8,811 nt of DNA from an uncultured Oscillospiraceae bacterium (GTDB lineage: Bacteria > Bacillota > Clostridia > Oscillospirales > Oscillospiraceae). The stretch is from positions 1 to 8,811 of the forward strand of contig CAKTIN010000074.1 of NCBI GenBank assembly GCA_934565775.1, in the 5' to 3' direction. Made by a program: the position numbers and the translations under genes. Each line of letters begins with the position of its first letter. Position 1 is the stretch's first letter. Shown here in pieces: positions 1 through 6,209 of the stretch. A model generated the notes under the pieces. The model was given only the letters and a program-made list of their open reading frames with translations, made no database searches and had not been told where the DNA came from.

Positions 1-255
1 GGGCAGGACGTGGTCGCTCTCTCCGCGAAGGGGGGGCAGGGGCTGGACCGGCTTCTGGCCGCCATCGACCGCGCCCTGGGGAAGCGGCTGCACCATGTGA
101 CCCTGCTGCTGCCCTATTCCATGGGCGGGCAGGTGGAGACCCTCCACGACAATGCCAAGGTCCTGAAGGTGGACTACACCCCCGAGGGCATCGCCGTGGA
201 GACCGTCTGCGACGAGGTGCTGTACGGCCGCCTGCGGCAGTATGAGCGGCCATGA
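1..255 (+). CDS. hflX: GTPase HflX, C-terminal end (5' end outside window)
   Basis: The reading frame is open from the left edge, so this is the last 84 codons of a longer gene. It begins just before the G5 nucleotide-binding motif, seen as SAKGGQG (usually SAKTGEG), followed by the helix GLDRLLAAIDRAL. The HflX C-terminal domain follows, with the typical LLLPYSMGGQVETLH and YTPEGIAVE stretches. HflX is a ribosome-associated GTPase that binds the 50S subunit and splits stalled or hibernating ribosomes; that role is family knowledge. Its stop codon overlaps the start of the next gene in an ATGA arrangement, which suggests translational coupling. The GTPase core (G1-G4) cannot be judged because it lies upstream. 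The family call is confident from the G5 motif and C-terminal domain together. Confidence 0.88.
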   Translation, partial: GQDVVALSAKGGQGLDRLLAAIDRALGKRLHHVTLLLPYSMGGQVETLHDNAKVLKVDYTPEGIAVETVCDEVLYGRLRQYERP

Positions 256-902
256 GCATGGAGGAATATCTGGTGCCCACCGCCTTTGGGCAGGATGAAT
301 TTACGGAAAAGAAGTCCCGCTTCATCGGCCGCATCTGGCCGGTGGAGACGGAGGAGGAGGCCCTGGCCCATATCCAGGACATGAAAAAGCAGCACTATGA
401 CGCCACGCATAACTGCTGGGCCTATGTGCTCCGGGACGGCCCCGTGCGGTTCTCCGACGACGGAGAGCCCGGGGGCACGGCGGGGATGCCCATGCTCCAG
501 GTCCTCCAGCGGGAAGGGCTGTCCAACGCCTGCTGCGTGGTCACCCGGTACTTCGGAGGCATTCTGCTGGGCGCCGGGGGGCTGGTCCGGGCGTATACCC
601 GGGGTGCCAAGCTCGCCGTGGACGCTGGAGGCAAGTCCCTCAAGCGAGTCTGGACGGCGCTGTACGTCCCCTGCCCCTACGCCTGGTTTGAGCGGGTGAA
701 GCTGGAGATTGCCGCCTATGGGGGCGTGCTCCGGCAGGCGGAGTTCGGCGCGGAGGTGGAGCTGGACATTCTGGTCCCCGCCGCCGTAGCGCAGCCCTTT
801 CTGGACCGGCTGACGGACCTGTCCGCCGGGGTGCTGGAGGGCATGGTCACCGGGCAGGAATACCGGGCCTTTCCCGTGGAAAAAGGAGACAATCATGGTT
901 GA
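252..902 (+). CDS. yigZ: YigZ/YvyE family protein (IMPACT, UPF0029 domain)
   Basis: This 216-residue protein has the usual length and two-domain layout of the bacterial YigZ family. The N-terminal UPF0029/IMPACT domain (about residues 15-125) carries the signature DDGEPGGTAGMP at 69-80, then VVTRYFGGILLGAGGLVRAY at 96-115. The C-terminal ferredoxin-like DUF1949 domain spans about 138-205. Eukaryotic IMPACT regulates the kinase GCN2. The bacterial function is not firmly established, and roles in ribosome or nucleic acid binding have been proposed. There is no good Shine-Dalgarno sequence. The ATG at 252 overlaps the hflX stop, so translation probably depends on coupling. A second ATG two codons later (258) is an equally possible start. 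Its stop overlaps the next gene by 8 nt. Confidence 0.93.
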   Translation: MSMEEYLVPTAFGQDEFTEKKSRFIGRIWPVETEEEALAHIQDMKKQHYDATHNCWAYVLRDGPVRFSDDGEPGGTAGMPMLQVLQREGLSNACCVVTRYFGGILLGAGGLVRAYTRGAKLAVDAGGKSLKRVWTALYVPCPYAWFERVKLEIAAYGGVLRQAEFGAEVELDILVPAAVAQPFLDRLTDLSAGVLEGMVTGQEYRAFPVEKGDNHG

Positions 903-1419
903 AATCAAGCAGATTGACCAGGCTCATGCAGGAGACCTGGCTCTGAAAAACGACCCGTTTCCCCTCTGGGGGCGGATGATCCCCGCCCTGCAGGACGGGG
1001 TGTGGAGCTATCGGACGGAGGAATTCGATCAGCCGTCGGAGCAGACCTTCCCGGACGAATGCTATGATTTTGATGTGCTGTCCCGGGACGGGGCCGCCTT
1101 CGGCGCCTATGAGGACGGGGTCTGCCTGGGCTTGGCGATCTATAAAAAGGGATTTTTCGACTACTGGTACTTAGAGGACCTGAAGGTCAGCGCCGCCGCC
1201 CGGCGGAAGGGGATCGGCCGGGCGCTGATCCGCTCCGGCCTGGACTACGCCAAGGCCCAGGGCTATCTCGGCGTGTATTTGCAGGCCCAGGACAACAACC
1301 TGAGCGCCTGCCTGTTTTACTTAAGCTGTGGCTTTGAGATCGGCGGCTTTGACAACCGGGTCTACGACGGCACCGCCCAGGCGGGAAAAGCGGACATTTA
1401 TTTTTACGCAAAGGCGTAG
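895..1419 (+). CDS. GNAT N-acetyltransferase, streptothricin acetyltransferase (SatA/Sat4)-like
   Basis: This is a 174-residue single-domain GNAT protein. Acetyl-CoA binding motif A is visible as LEDLKVSAAARRKGIGRAL (93-111), with the pyrophosphate loop RRKGIG at 103-108. Motif B follows as QAQDNNLSACLFYLSCGFEIGG (130-151). The QDNNL-x-AC-x-FY-x2-CGFEIG pattern, the N-terminal PF-x3-GRMIP segment (21-30) and the length match what I recall of streptothricin acetyltransferases (Sat4, B. subtilis SatA), which acetylate the beta-lysine amine of streptothricin. The substrate is an inference; some relatives may acetylate proteins or polyamines. The start is set by AAGGAG seven nt upstream of the ATG at 895. 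The gene overlaps yigZ by 8 nt and sits among housekeeping genes, with base composition like its neighbours, so recent transfer is not indicated. Confidence 0.85.
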   Translation: MVEIKQIDQAHAGDLALKNDPFPLWGRMIPALQDGVWSYRTEEFDQPSEQTFPDECYDFDVLSRDGAAFGAYEDGVCLGLAIYKKGFFDYWYLEDLKVSAAARRKGIGRALIRSGLDYAKAQGYLGVYLQAQDNNLSACLFYLSCGFEIGGFDNRVYDGTAQAGKADIYFYAKA

Positions 1420-1434
1420 GCCCTTTGCGGCAGT

Positions 1435-1440
1435 AAGGAG
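1435..1440 (+). promoter_or_regulatory. dgt ribosome binding site
   Basis: AAGGAG lies 8 nt before the ATG at 1449 but only 2 nt before the in-frame ATG at 1443. The spacing favours 1449 as the real start. Confidence 0.7.
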
Positions 1441-1448
1441 AGATGGGT

Positions 1449-2462
1449 ATGAGTATTCGAGAGGAATTGGAGCGGCAGGAGCACCTGTTTCTCAGCCCCA
1501 GGGCTGTCTTTTCTGACCGCTCCCAGGGCCGCCCGGTGCCGGAGGAGCCCCGGGAGGATGACGTGCGCACCTGCTTTCAGCGGGACACGGACCGAATCGT
1601 CCACAGCAAGGCCTTCCGCCGCCTGATGCACAAGACTCAGGTGTTCCTGCGCCCGGAGGGAGATCACTACCGCACCCGGATGACCCACACCCTGGAGGTC
1701 TCCCGGATTGCCCGGACCATCGCCCGGGCCCTGCGGCTGAACGAGGACCTTACCGAGGCCATTGCCATGGGCCATGATCTGGGGCACACCCCCTTCGGCC
1801 ATGCCGGAGAGGTTGCCCTGACCCAGGCTCTGGGCAAGCCCTTCCGGCACAACGAGCAGAGCCTGCGTGTGGTGGACCTGCTGGAAAAGGACGGCCAGGG
1901 CCTGAACCTGTGCCACGAGGTCCGGCTGGGCATTCTGGGCCACACCGGCGAGTATGTCCCCGAAACCTGGGAGGGGCAGATCGTGCGGAAATCCGACCAG
2001 ATTGCCTATATCAACCACGATATTGACGACGCCATGCGGGCGGGCATCCTGTGCAATGACGACATTCCCCGGGACATTGCCGCCGTGCTGGGCCAGACCC
2101 ACCGGGACCGGATCAACACCCTGGTGACGGACCTGATCCGCACCACCCAGGAAAGCGGGGAGCTGTGCATGACCCCGGCTGTGGATAAGGCCATGCGCGA
2201 CCTGCGGGAGTTCATGTTTGAGCGGGTGTACCGCAATCCCGTAGCCAAGGGAGAGGAGACCAAGGCCAAGGAGATTCTGAAGCGGCTGTATGAATACTAC
2301 ATCCGCCACCCGGACGCTCTGCCGGAGGATTTCCAGCCCCAGCTCTCCTTTGACGGCATGGAGCGCACCGTGTGCGACTACATTGCCGGAATGACGGACA
2401 AGTACGCCGTGGACAAATTTTCCCAGCTCTTTATTCCCTTCGCCTGGCAGGTGCGGGGTTGA
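1449..2462 (+). CDS. dgt: deoxyguanosinetriphosphate triphosphohydrolase (dGTPase), HD superfamily
   Basis: Dgt hydrolyses dGTP (in many clades dNTPs generally) to deoxynucleoside and triphosphate, trimming the dNTP pool. Numbering from the ATG at 1449 gives 337 residues, typical of the short bacterial dGTPase-like group. The N-terminus MSIREELERQEHLFLSP is characteristic of the family. The metal-binding HD residues are visible: H80 in RMTHTLEVSRIA, H109-D110 in GHDLGHTPFGHAGE, and D183 in KSDQIAYINHDIDDA. The conserved R-x2-HSKAFRRLMHKTQVF (49-66) is also present. An upstream ATG at 1443 adds two residues but sits too close to the Shine-Dalgarno. The gene starts 29 nt after the acetyltransferase stop. 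It is followed directly by dnaG, and its TGA stop forms part of the dnaG promoter's -35 box. Confidence 0.95.
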   Translation: MSIREELERQEHLFLSPRAVFSDRSQGRPVPEEPREDDVRTCFQRDTDRIVHSKAFRRLMHKTQVFLRPEGDHYRTRMTHTLEVSRIARTIARALRLNEDLTEAIAMGHDLGHTPFGHAGEVALTQALGKPFRHNEQSLRVVDLLEKDGQGLNLCHEVRLGILGHTGEYVPETWEGQIVRKSDQIAYINHDIDDAMRAGILCNDDIPRDIAAVLGQTHRDRINTLVTDLIRTTQESGELCMTPAVDKAMRDLREFMFERVYRNPVAKGEETKAKEILKRLYEYYIRHPDALPEDFQPQLSFDGMERTVCDYIAGMTDKYAVDKFSQLFIPFAWQVRG

Positions 2463-2488
2463 CGGCGGCACAGAGAATTTGCTATAAT
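2459..2488 (+). promoter_or_regulatory. sigma-A type promoter for dnaG–sigma operon
   Basis: The -35 box TTGACG (2459-2464) and a perfect -10 box TATAAT (2483-2488) are separated by 18 bp. An extended -10 TG lies at the right place (TGCTATAAT). The expected start of transcription is about 2494-2496, leaving a leader of roughly 30 nt before the dnaG ATG. The -35 box contains the dgt stop codon TGA (2460-2462). Confidence 0.8.
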
Positions 2489-2523
2489 ATTGGGTACGCC
2501 GCAAGCAGAAAGGAGGCAGACGG

Positions 2524-4266
2524 ATGGCCTTTCCCGCGCCGTTTTTAGACGAGCTGGAGGCCCGCAATCCCATTGAGGATGTGGTGGGGCAGTATGTCCA
2601 GCTCAAGCGCCAGGGGAGCAATCTCTTCGGCCTGTGCCCCTTCCACGGGGAAAAGACCCCCTCCTTCTCCGTCGCCCCGGACAAGGGTATCTATTACTGC
2701 TTCGGCTGTCACAAGGGCGGCGGCGTGATCCAGTTCATTATGGACATTGAGAATCTCAGCTACCCGGACGCCGTGCGGTTTCTGGCCAAGCGGGCGGGGC
2801 TGGATGTACCGGAGGACGAGCAGTATCAGAGCCGCTACCGCAAGCAGGAGCGGCTCTGGGCCCTGTGCAAGGAGGCCGCCCGGTATTTTCATGCCCAGCT
2901 CTACGCCCCCGCCGGTGCAGAGGGCCTGGCCTACGCGCAAAAGCGCGGGCTGACCAAGGGCACCCTCACCCGGTTCGGTCTGGGCTTCGCCCCGGCCGGC
3001 TGGTCCAATCTTCTAGCCGCCATGAAGAAAAAGGGCTACACCGAGCAGGAGCTTCTGGACGCCGGTCTGGCCGTCCAGGGCGCCAAGGGCGGAGTGTACG
3101 ACCGGTTCCGAAACCGCTTCATGTTCCCCATCATCGATGTGCGGGGGAACGTCATCGGCTTCGGCGGTCGGGTCATGGATGACTCCAAGCCCAAATATCT
3201 GAACTCCGCCGAGACTCTGATCTTCAACAAGCGGCGCAATCTGTTTGCCCTGAATTTCGCAAAAAAGAGCAAGCTGGGCTATCTGATCCTGGTGGAGGGG
3301 TATATGGACGCCGTGACCCTGCACCAATACGGCTTTGACTGCGCCGTAGCCTCCCTGGGCACCTCCCTGACCGAGGACCACGCCGCAGTGCTCTCCAAAT
3401 ACACCGACCGGGTGGTACTCATCTACGATGGCGATGAGGCCGGGCAGGCCGCGACCCGGCGGGCCATTCCCATGCTGGAAAAGACTGGGGTCCAGGTAAA
3501 GGTGCTGAAAATGCGCGGCGCCAAGGACCCGGATGAATTTTTGAAAAAATTTGGGGCAGACCGGTTTAAGCTCCTTCTGGAGGAATCGGAAAACCCCGTG
3601 GAATATCAGCTTCAGGCCATCGGCCGGAAATTCGACCTGAAGGACGACGAGCAGCGGGTCGCCTATCTGAAAGCGGCGGCGGATTATCTGTCCACCCTGC
3701 CCAACGCCGTCCAGCGGGAGGTTTACGGCACCCGGGCGGCAGAGGCCGCCGGGGTCACCTACGACGCGCTGAAGCTGGAAATGGACAAGGCGTATAAACG
3801 CCGGCTCCATCGGGAAAAGAAACAGCAGGAGAAGATTCTCCTGGCTCCGGCCGCCGCCCAGCAGCCCCGGACCCGGGCCATCCGCTATGACAATATTCGC
3901 TCCGCCATGGCCGAGGAGGGCGTGGTGGGGATGTGCCTGCGGGAGCCCGCCCTTCTGGATCAGGCCGGCGTGCTGGCCCCGGGGCAGTTTTCCAGCCCTC
4001 TGCTGGGTCGGGTATTCGGCCAGCTCCTGCAGCGCCACCGCCAGGGGCTGAAGGTCTCTCTGGGCGTGCTGGAGGACCTGACCCCGGAGGAGGGGGCCCA
4101 TATGGCCGCCGTCGCGCAGAAGCAGCAGGGCCCGGTGAACGAGCGGGCCCTGGAGGATTACATTCGCATCATCCGCCAGGAATATGACAGCCGAAGCGTC
4201 AGCTCGGAGAAGGACCTGCTTGCCCTGCGGGACAAGCTGAGAGAAAGAAAAGGATACGAAGGATGA
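2524..4266 (+). CDS. dnaG: DNA primase DnaG
   Basis: DnaG synthesises the RNA primers for chromosome replication and works with the replicative helicase at the fork. The 580-residue length is normal. The N-terminal CHC2 zinc-binding domain shows C38, H41, C59 and C62 in CPFHGEKTPSF and YYCFGCHKGGG. The RNA polymerase core follows, including the basic NRFMFPIIDVRGNVIGFGGR stretch. The Toprim catalytic motifs come next: E258 in LVEGYMD and D302/D304 in YDGDEAG. The rest (about 430-580) is the helical C-terminal helicase-interaction domain, which is poorly conserved, as usual. AGGAGG at 2511-2516 is 7 nt before the ATG, so the start is secure. The stop overlaps the following sigma gene as ATGA, as in a compact form of the macromolecular synthesis operon. 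Confidence 0.98.
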   Translation: MAFPAPFLDELEARNPIEDVVGQYVQLKRQGSNLFGLCPFHGEKTPSFSVAPDKGIYYCFGCHKGGGVIQFIMDIENLSYPDAVRFLAKRAGLDVPEDEQYQSRYRKQERLWALCKEAARYFHAQLYAPAGAEGLAYAQKRGLTKGTLTRFGLGFAPAGWSNLLAAMKKKGYTEQELLDAGLAVQGAKGGVYDRFRNRFMFPIIDVRGNVIGFGGRVMDDSKPKYLNSAETLIFNKRRNLFALNFAKKSKLGYLILVEGYMDAVTLHQYGFDCAVASLGTSLTEDHAAVLSKYTDRVVLIYDGDEAGQAATRRAIPMLEKTGVQVKVLKMRGAKDPDEFLKKFGADRFKLLLEESENPVEYQLQAIGRKFDLKDDEQRVAYLKAAADYLSTLPNAVQREVYGTRAAEAAGVTYDALKLEMDKAYKRRLHREKKQQEKILLAPAAAQQPRTRAIRYDNIRSAMAEEGVVGMCLREPALLDQAGVLAPGQFSSPLLGRVFGQLLQRHRQGLKVSLGVLEDLTPEEGAHMAAVAQKQQGPVNERALEDYIRIIRQEYDSRSVSSEKDLLALRDKLRERKGYEG

Positions 4267-5141
4267 CGGATACCCCACAGAAAGAACAGGACCAGTCCCC
4301 AGTCGTCAGCGCCGGAGAGGACGATCTGCGGCAATACTTGCAGGAGATCCGGCAGTACCCCATTCTCACCCCGGAGCAGGAGCGGGCCTTGGCCATTCGC
4401 TGCGCCCAGGGGGACGAGGAGGCCGCCGCCCAGATGGTCAACAGCAATCTGCGGCTGGTGGTGTCCGTGGCCCGGGAGTATGCGGGCCGGGGCGTGCCCC
4501 TCATGGATCTGATCCAGGAGGGCAACATCGGCCTGCTGGTCGCAGTGAAGAAATTTGACTACACCCTGGATTACCGCTTTTCTACCTATGCGACCAAGTG
4601 GATCCGCCAGGGCGTGACCCGGTGCCTGCTCAATCACAGCAGCGTGATCCGGGTCCCGGTGCACACCGCCGAGCAGATTCGCCGGGTGAGCGCCATTCGG
4701 AACACCTTCGTCCAGCAAAACGGACGGGAGCCGGAGCTGGATGAACTGTCCAAGGCGGCGGAGCTGCCCCAGGACAAGGTGAAGGAGCTCCTGGAGCTCA
4801 GCCCGGAGGTCTGCTCCCTGGACGCCCCTGCCTCCGACGGAGATGACGCCAGCGCCATCGGGCAGCTGGTGCCGGACAGCAGCGCCGAGGAGCCCATGAG
4901 CCGCCTGGCCCAGGAGCAGATGCTCCACACCCTCAGCAGTCTGCTCCAGCAGCTCCCGGAGCGGCAGCAGGAGGTCCTGCGGCTGCACTACGGTCTGGCG
5001 GACGGCGTCTGCCAGTCCCTGGAGCAGATCGGCAAAAAGCTGGGGATCTCAAAGGAGCGGGCCCGGCAGATCGAACGCCAGGCTCTGGAAAAGCTGCAAA
5101 AACTGGGCGACGCCCAGGGATTAGGAGATTTTTTGGATTGA
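4263..5141 (+). CDS. sigma-70 family RNA polymerase sigma factor, short RpoD-like without region 1.1
   Basis: This protein of 292 residues directs RNA polymerase to promoters. It begins almost at region 1.2 (DLRQYLQEIRQYPILTPEQE, 21-40). Region 2 follows (about 59-125), with the core-binding DLIQEGNIGLLVAVKKFD (82-99) and the melting and -10 segment FSTYATKWIRQGVTR (106-120). Region 3 starts at RVPVHTAEQIRRV (130-142). Region 4 (about 225-280) has -35 helix residues K264, E265, R268 and Q269. It sits where Bacillota usually encode the primary sigma factor, directly after dnaG and overlapping it by 4 nt. It is shorter than a typical primary sigma, lacks region 1.1, has K112 where the first tryptophan of the WW dyad is expected, and has LLNHSS in place of the usual IADQAR. 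I am sure it is a sigma-70 factor. Whether it is the housekeeping one is open, so I give no symbol. Confidence 0.93.
   Translation: MTDTPQKEQDQSPVVSAGEDDLRQYLQEIRQYPILTPEQERALAIRCAQGDEEAAAQMVNSNLRLVVSVAREYAGRGVPLMDLIQEGNIGLLVAVKKFDYTLDYRFSTYATKWIRQGVTRCLLNHSSVIRVPVHTAEQIRRVSAIRNTFVQQNGREPELDELSKAAELPQDKVKELLELSPEVCSLDAPASDGDDASAIGQLVPDSSAEEPMSRLAQEQMLHTLSSLLQQLPERQQEVLRLHYGLADGVCQSLEQIGKKLGISKERARQIERQALEKLQKLGDAQGLGDFLD
5123..5127 (+). promoter_or_regulatory. ribosome binding site of the second sigma-like gene
   Basis: AGGAG inside the last codons of the first sigma gene lies 10 nt before TTG 5138 and 16 nt before ATG 5144. It therefore favours the TTG, although coupling to the overlapping stop codon could allow either. 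Confidence 0.5.
5129..5135 (+). other. possible -1 ribosomal slippery heptamer at the sigma–sigma junction
   Basis: In the reading frame of the first sigma gene the sequence reads (GA)T TTT TTG, a legal X XXY YYZ heptamer, two codons before its TGA. A -1 slip here enters exactly the frame of the downstream gene, with no stop in between. The heptamer is simply coding Phe-Leu in a conserved-looking C-terminal tail (DFLD), so it may be coincidence. The upstream AGGAG is too close to match the dnaX-type stimulator. Confidence 0.25.
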
Positions 5142-6184
5142 ATATGGATCTGGAATTCGATTTGGAGGAGCGCCCCTGGGAGCGGAGCCTGTCCGCTCTG
5201 CGGCCGGGCGGCACCCTGTCCGCCGCTCATTTCCTGGCGAAGCTGTCCGAGGCGGACCAGGAGGAGCTGGACGACGCCATCGACCAGCTGCGGCAGAAGG
5301 ACATTCTTTTAGATACCGGGGACCTGGTCCCCGCCGCCATTCCCCAGCAGACCGCCCAGCGCCTTGCCCTGGAGCGGGAGCTGGCGGAAAGCGGCAGCCG
5401 GGGGGAGGAGCTGGAGGAAAACGATCCCCTGCGCCTGTCTCTGGAGCAGTGGCTGGCCCAGTCCCCGCTGGAGCCGGAGCGGATCCCCGCTCTGGCCGCG
5501 GCAGCCGCCGCCGGAGACGCCCGGGCTGCCTCCGCCCTGGCCGAGGGCTTTCTGCCCCTACTGTGGGCAGTGGCAAAGGAATACGCCGGGCAGGGCGCGC
5601 TGCTGACGGATCTGATGCAGGAGGGCAGCCTGGCCCTGTGGCAGGCGGTCATGGACTGCCCGGACCCCCGGGGCTTTGAAGCGCTGGCTCTGCGCCAGGC
5701 CCGTCTGGCCATGGCCGGGGCCGTCGTCGCCCAGCATCACGCCTGGGGAACCGGGGCCGCTCTGCTGAAGGCCATGCAGGACTATGACCGGGCCGACCGG
5801 GAGCTGCTCCGGGACCTGGGGCACAATCCCAGCCGGGAGGAGATCGCCCAGTATCTCCACGTGGATCCCCAGCGTCTGGAAACCCTGGAGAAAATGCGCC
5901 GGGACGCCGCCGCGCTGGAGAAGGCCGTTCCCCAGCCCCAGGAGGCCCCCGAGCAGGACGCGCCCGTGGAGGATACCGCCTATTTCCAGCAGCGCATGGA
6001 GATCGAGGCGCTGCTCTCGGGCCTGACCCCGGAGGACCGGCAGCTTCTGGAGCTGCGCTTCGGCCTGACGGGCAAGCCCCCCATGAGTCCGGCGGAGGCC
6101 GGGCGCGCCCTCGGCCTGACCCCCGGCCAGGTGCAGCAGCGGGAGGCCCGGGCCTTGTCCGCCCTGCGGCAGAAAAGCAATTGA
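5138..6184 (+). CDS. degenerate sigma-70-like protein with RpoD-type domain layout
   Basis: These 348 residues align by eye with a whole primary sigma factor. A region 1.1-like segment comes first (GTLSAAHFLAKLSEADQEEL and onward, 25-60), then an acidic linker. Region 1.2 begins at NDPLRLSLEQWL (95-106). Region 2 shows the core-binding motif LTDLMQEGSLALWQAV (156-171). Region 3 contains LLRDLGHNPSREEIAQYL (223-240), and region 4 is at about 286-345 (LTPEDRQLLELRFGL). The promoter-contacting residues are mostly gone. In region 2.3/2.4, FEALALRQARLAMAG (180-194) replaces the FSTYATWWIRQAITR-type stretch. In the -35 helix, P329 and G330 replace Arg and Glu. The reading frame is intact, with codon use like its neighbours, so it is not a pseudogene by sequence. 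It could be a divergent sigma factor, a co-sigma or a sigma antagonist. The start is TTG 5138 (TTGA overlap) or ATG 5144. Confidence 0.8.
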   Translation: MNMDLEFDLEERPWERSLSALRPGGTLSAAHFLAKLSEADQEELDDAIDQLRQKDILLDTGDLVPAAIPQQTAQRLALERELAESGSRGEELEENDPLRLSLEQWLAQSPLEPERIPALAAAAAAGDARAASALAEGFLPLLWAVAKEYAGQGALLTDLMQEGSLALWQAVMDCPDPRGFEALALRQARLAMAGAVVAQHHAWGTGAALLKAMQDYDRADRELLRDLGHNPSREEIAQYLHVDPQRLETLEKMRRDAAALEKAVPQPQEAPEQDAPVEDTAYFQQRMEIEALLSGLTPEDRQLLELRFGLTGKPPMSPAEAGRALGLTPGQVQQREARALSALRQKSN

Positions 6185-6209
6185 CAAATGGAGGAAGATG
6201 TAATAGAAT
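6181..6209 (+). promoter_or_regulatory. sigma-A type promoter for acpP
   Basis: A perfect -35 box TTGACA (6181-6186) is followed after 17 bp by the -10 box TAGAAT (6204-6209). The start of transcription should be near 6215-6217, giving a leader of about 40 nt. The -35 box overlaps the TGA stop (6182-6184) of the sigma-like gene. Confidence 0.8.

Noticed and set aside
1443..1445. ATG at 1443 as the dgt start
   Set aside because: It lies only 2 nt from the Shine-Dalgarno, and family members begin at the MSIRE-type sequence that starts at 1449.
2465..2502. GCGGC/GCCGC inverted repeat flanking the dnaG -10 box
   Set aside because: Five GC-rich bases in inverted order are expected by chance in a sequence of this composition.
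1404..2684. Long antisense open frame (426 codons) opposite dgt
   Set aside because: It mirrors a strongly conserved gene, spans the intergenic promoter, has a Gly/His/Leu/Gln-heavy composition typical of GC-rich shadow frames, and shows no motif. The same applies to the long antisense frames at 174-908, 3013-4278, 4158-4988, 5558-6217, 6782-7825 and 7534-8625.
5138..6184. The second sigma-like gene as a pseudogene
   Set aside because: It has 348 codons without interruption, keeps the core-binding motif and an orderly domain layout, and shows the same GC-rich codon use as its neighbours. Amino-acid replacements alone do not show decay.
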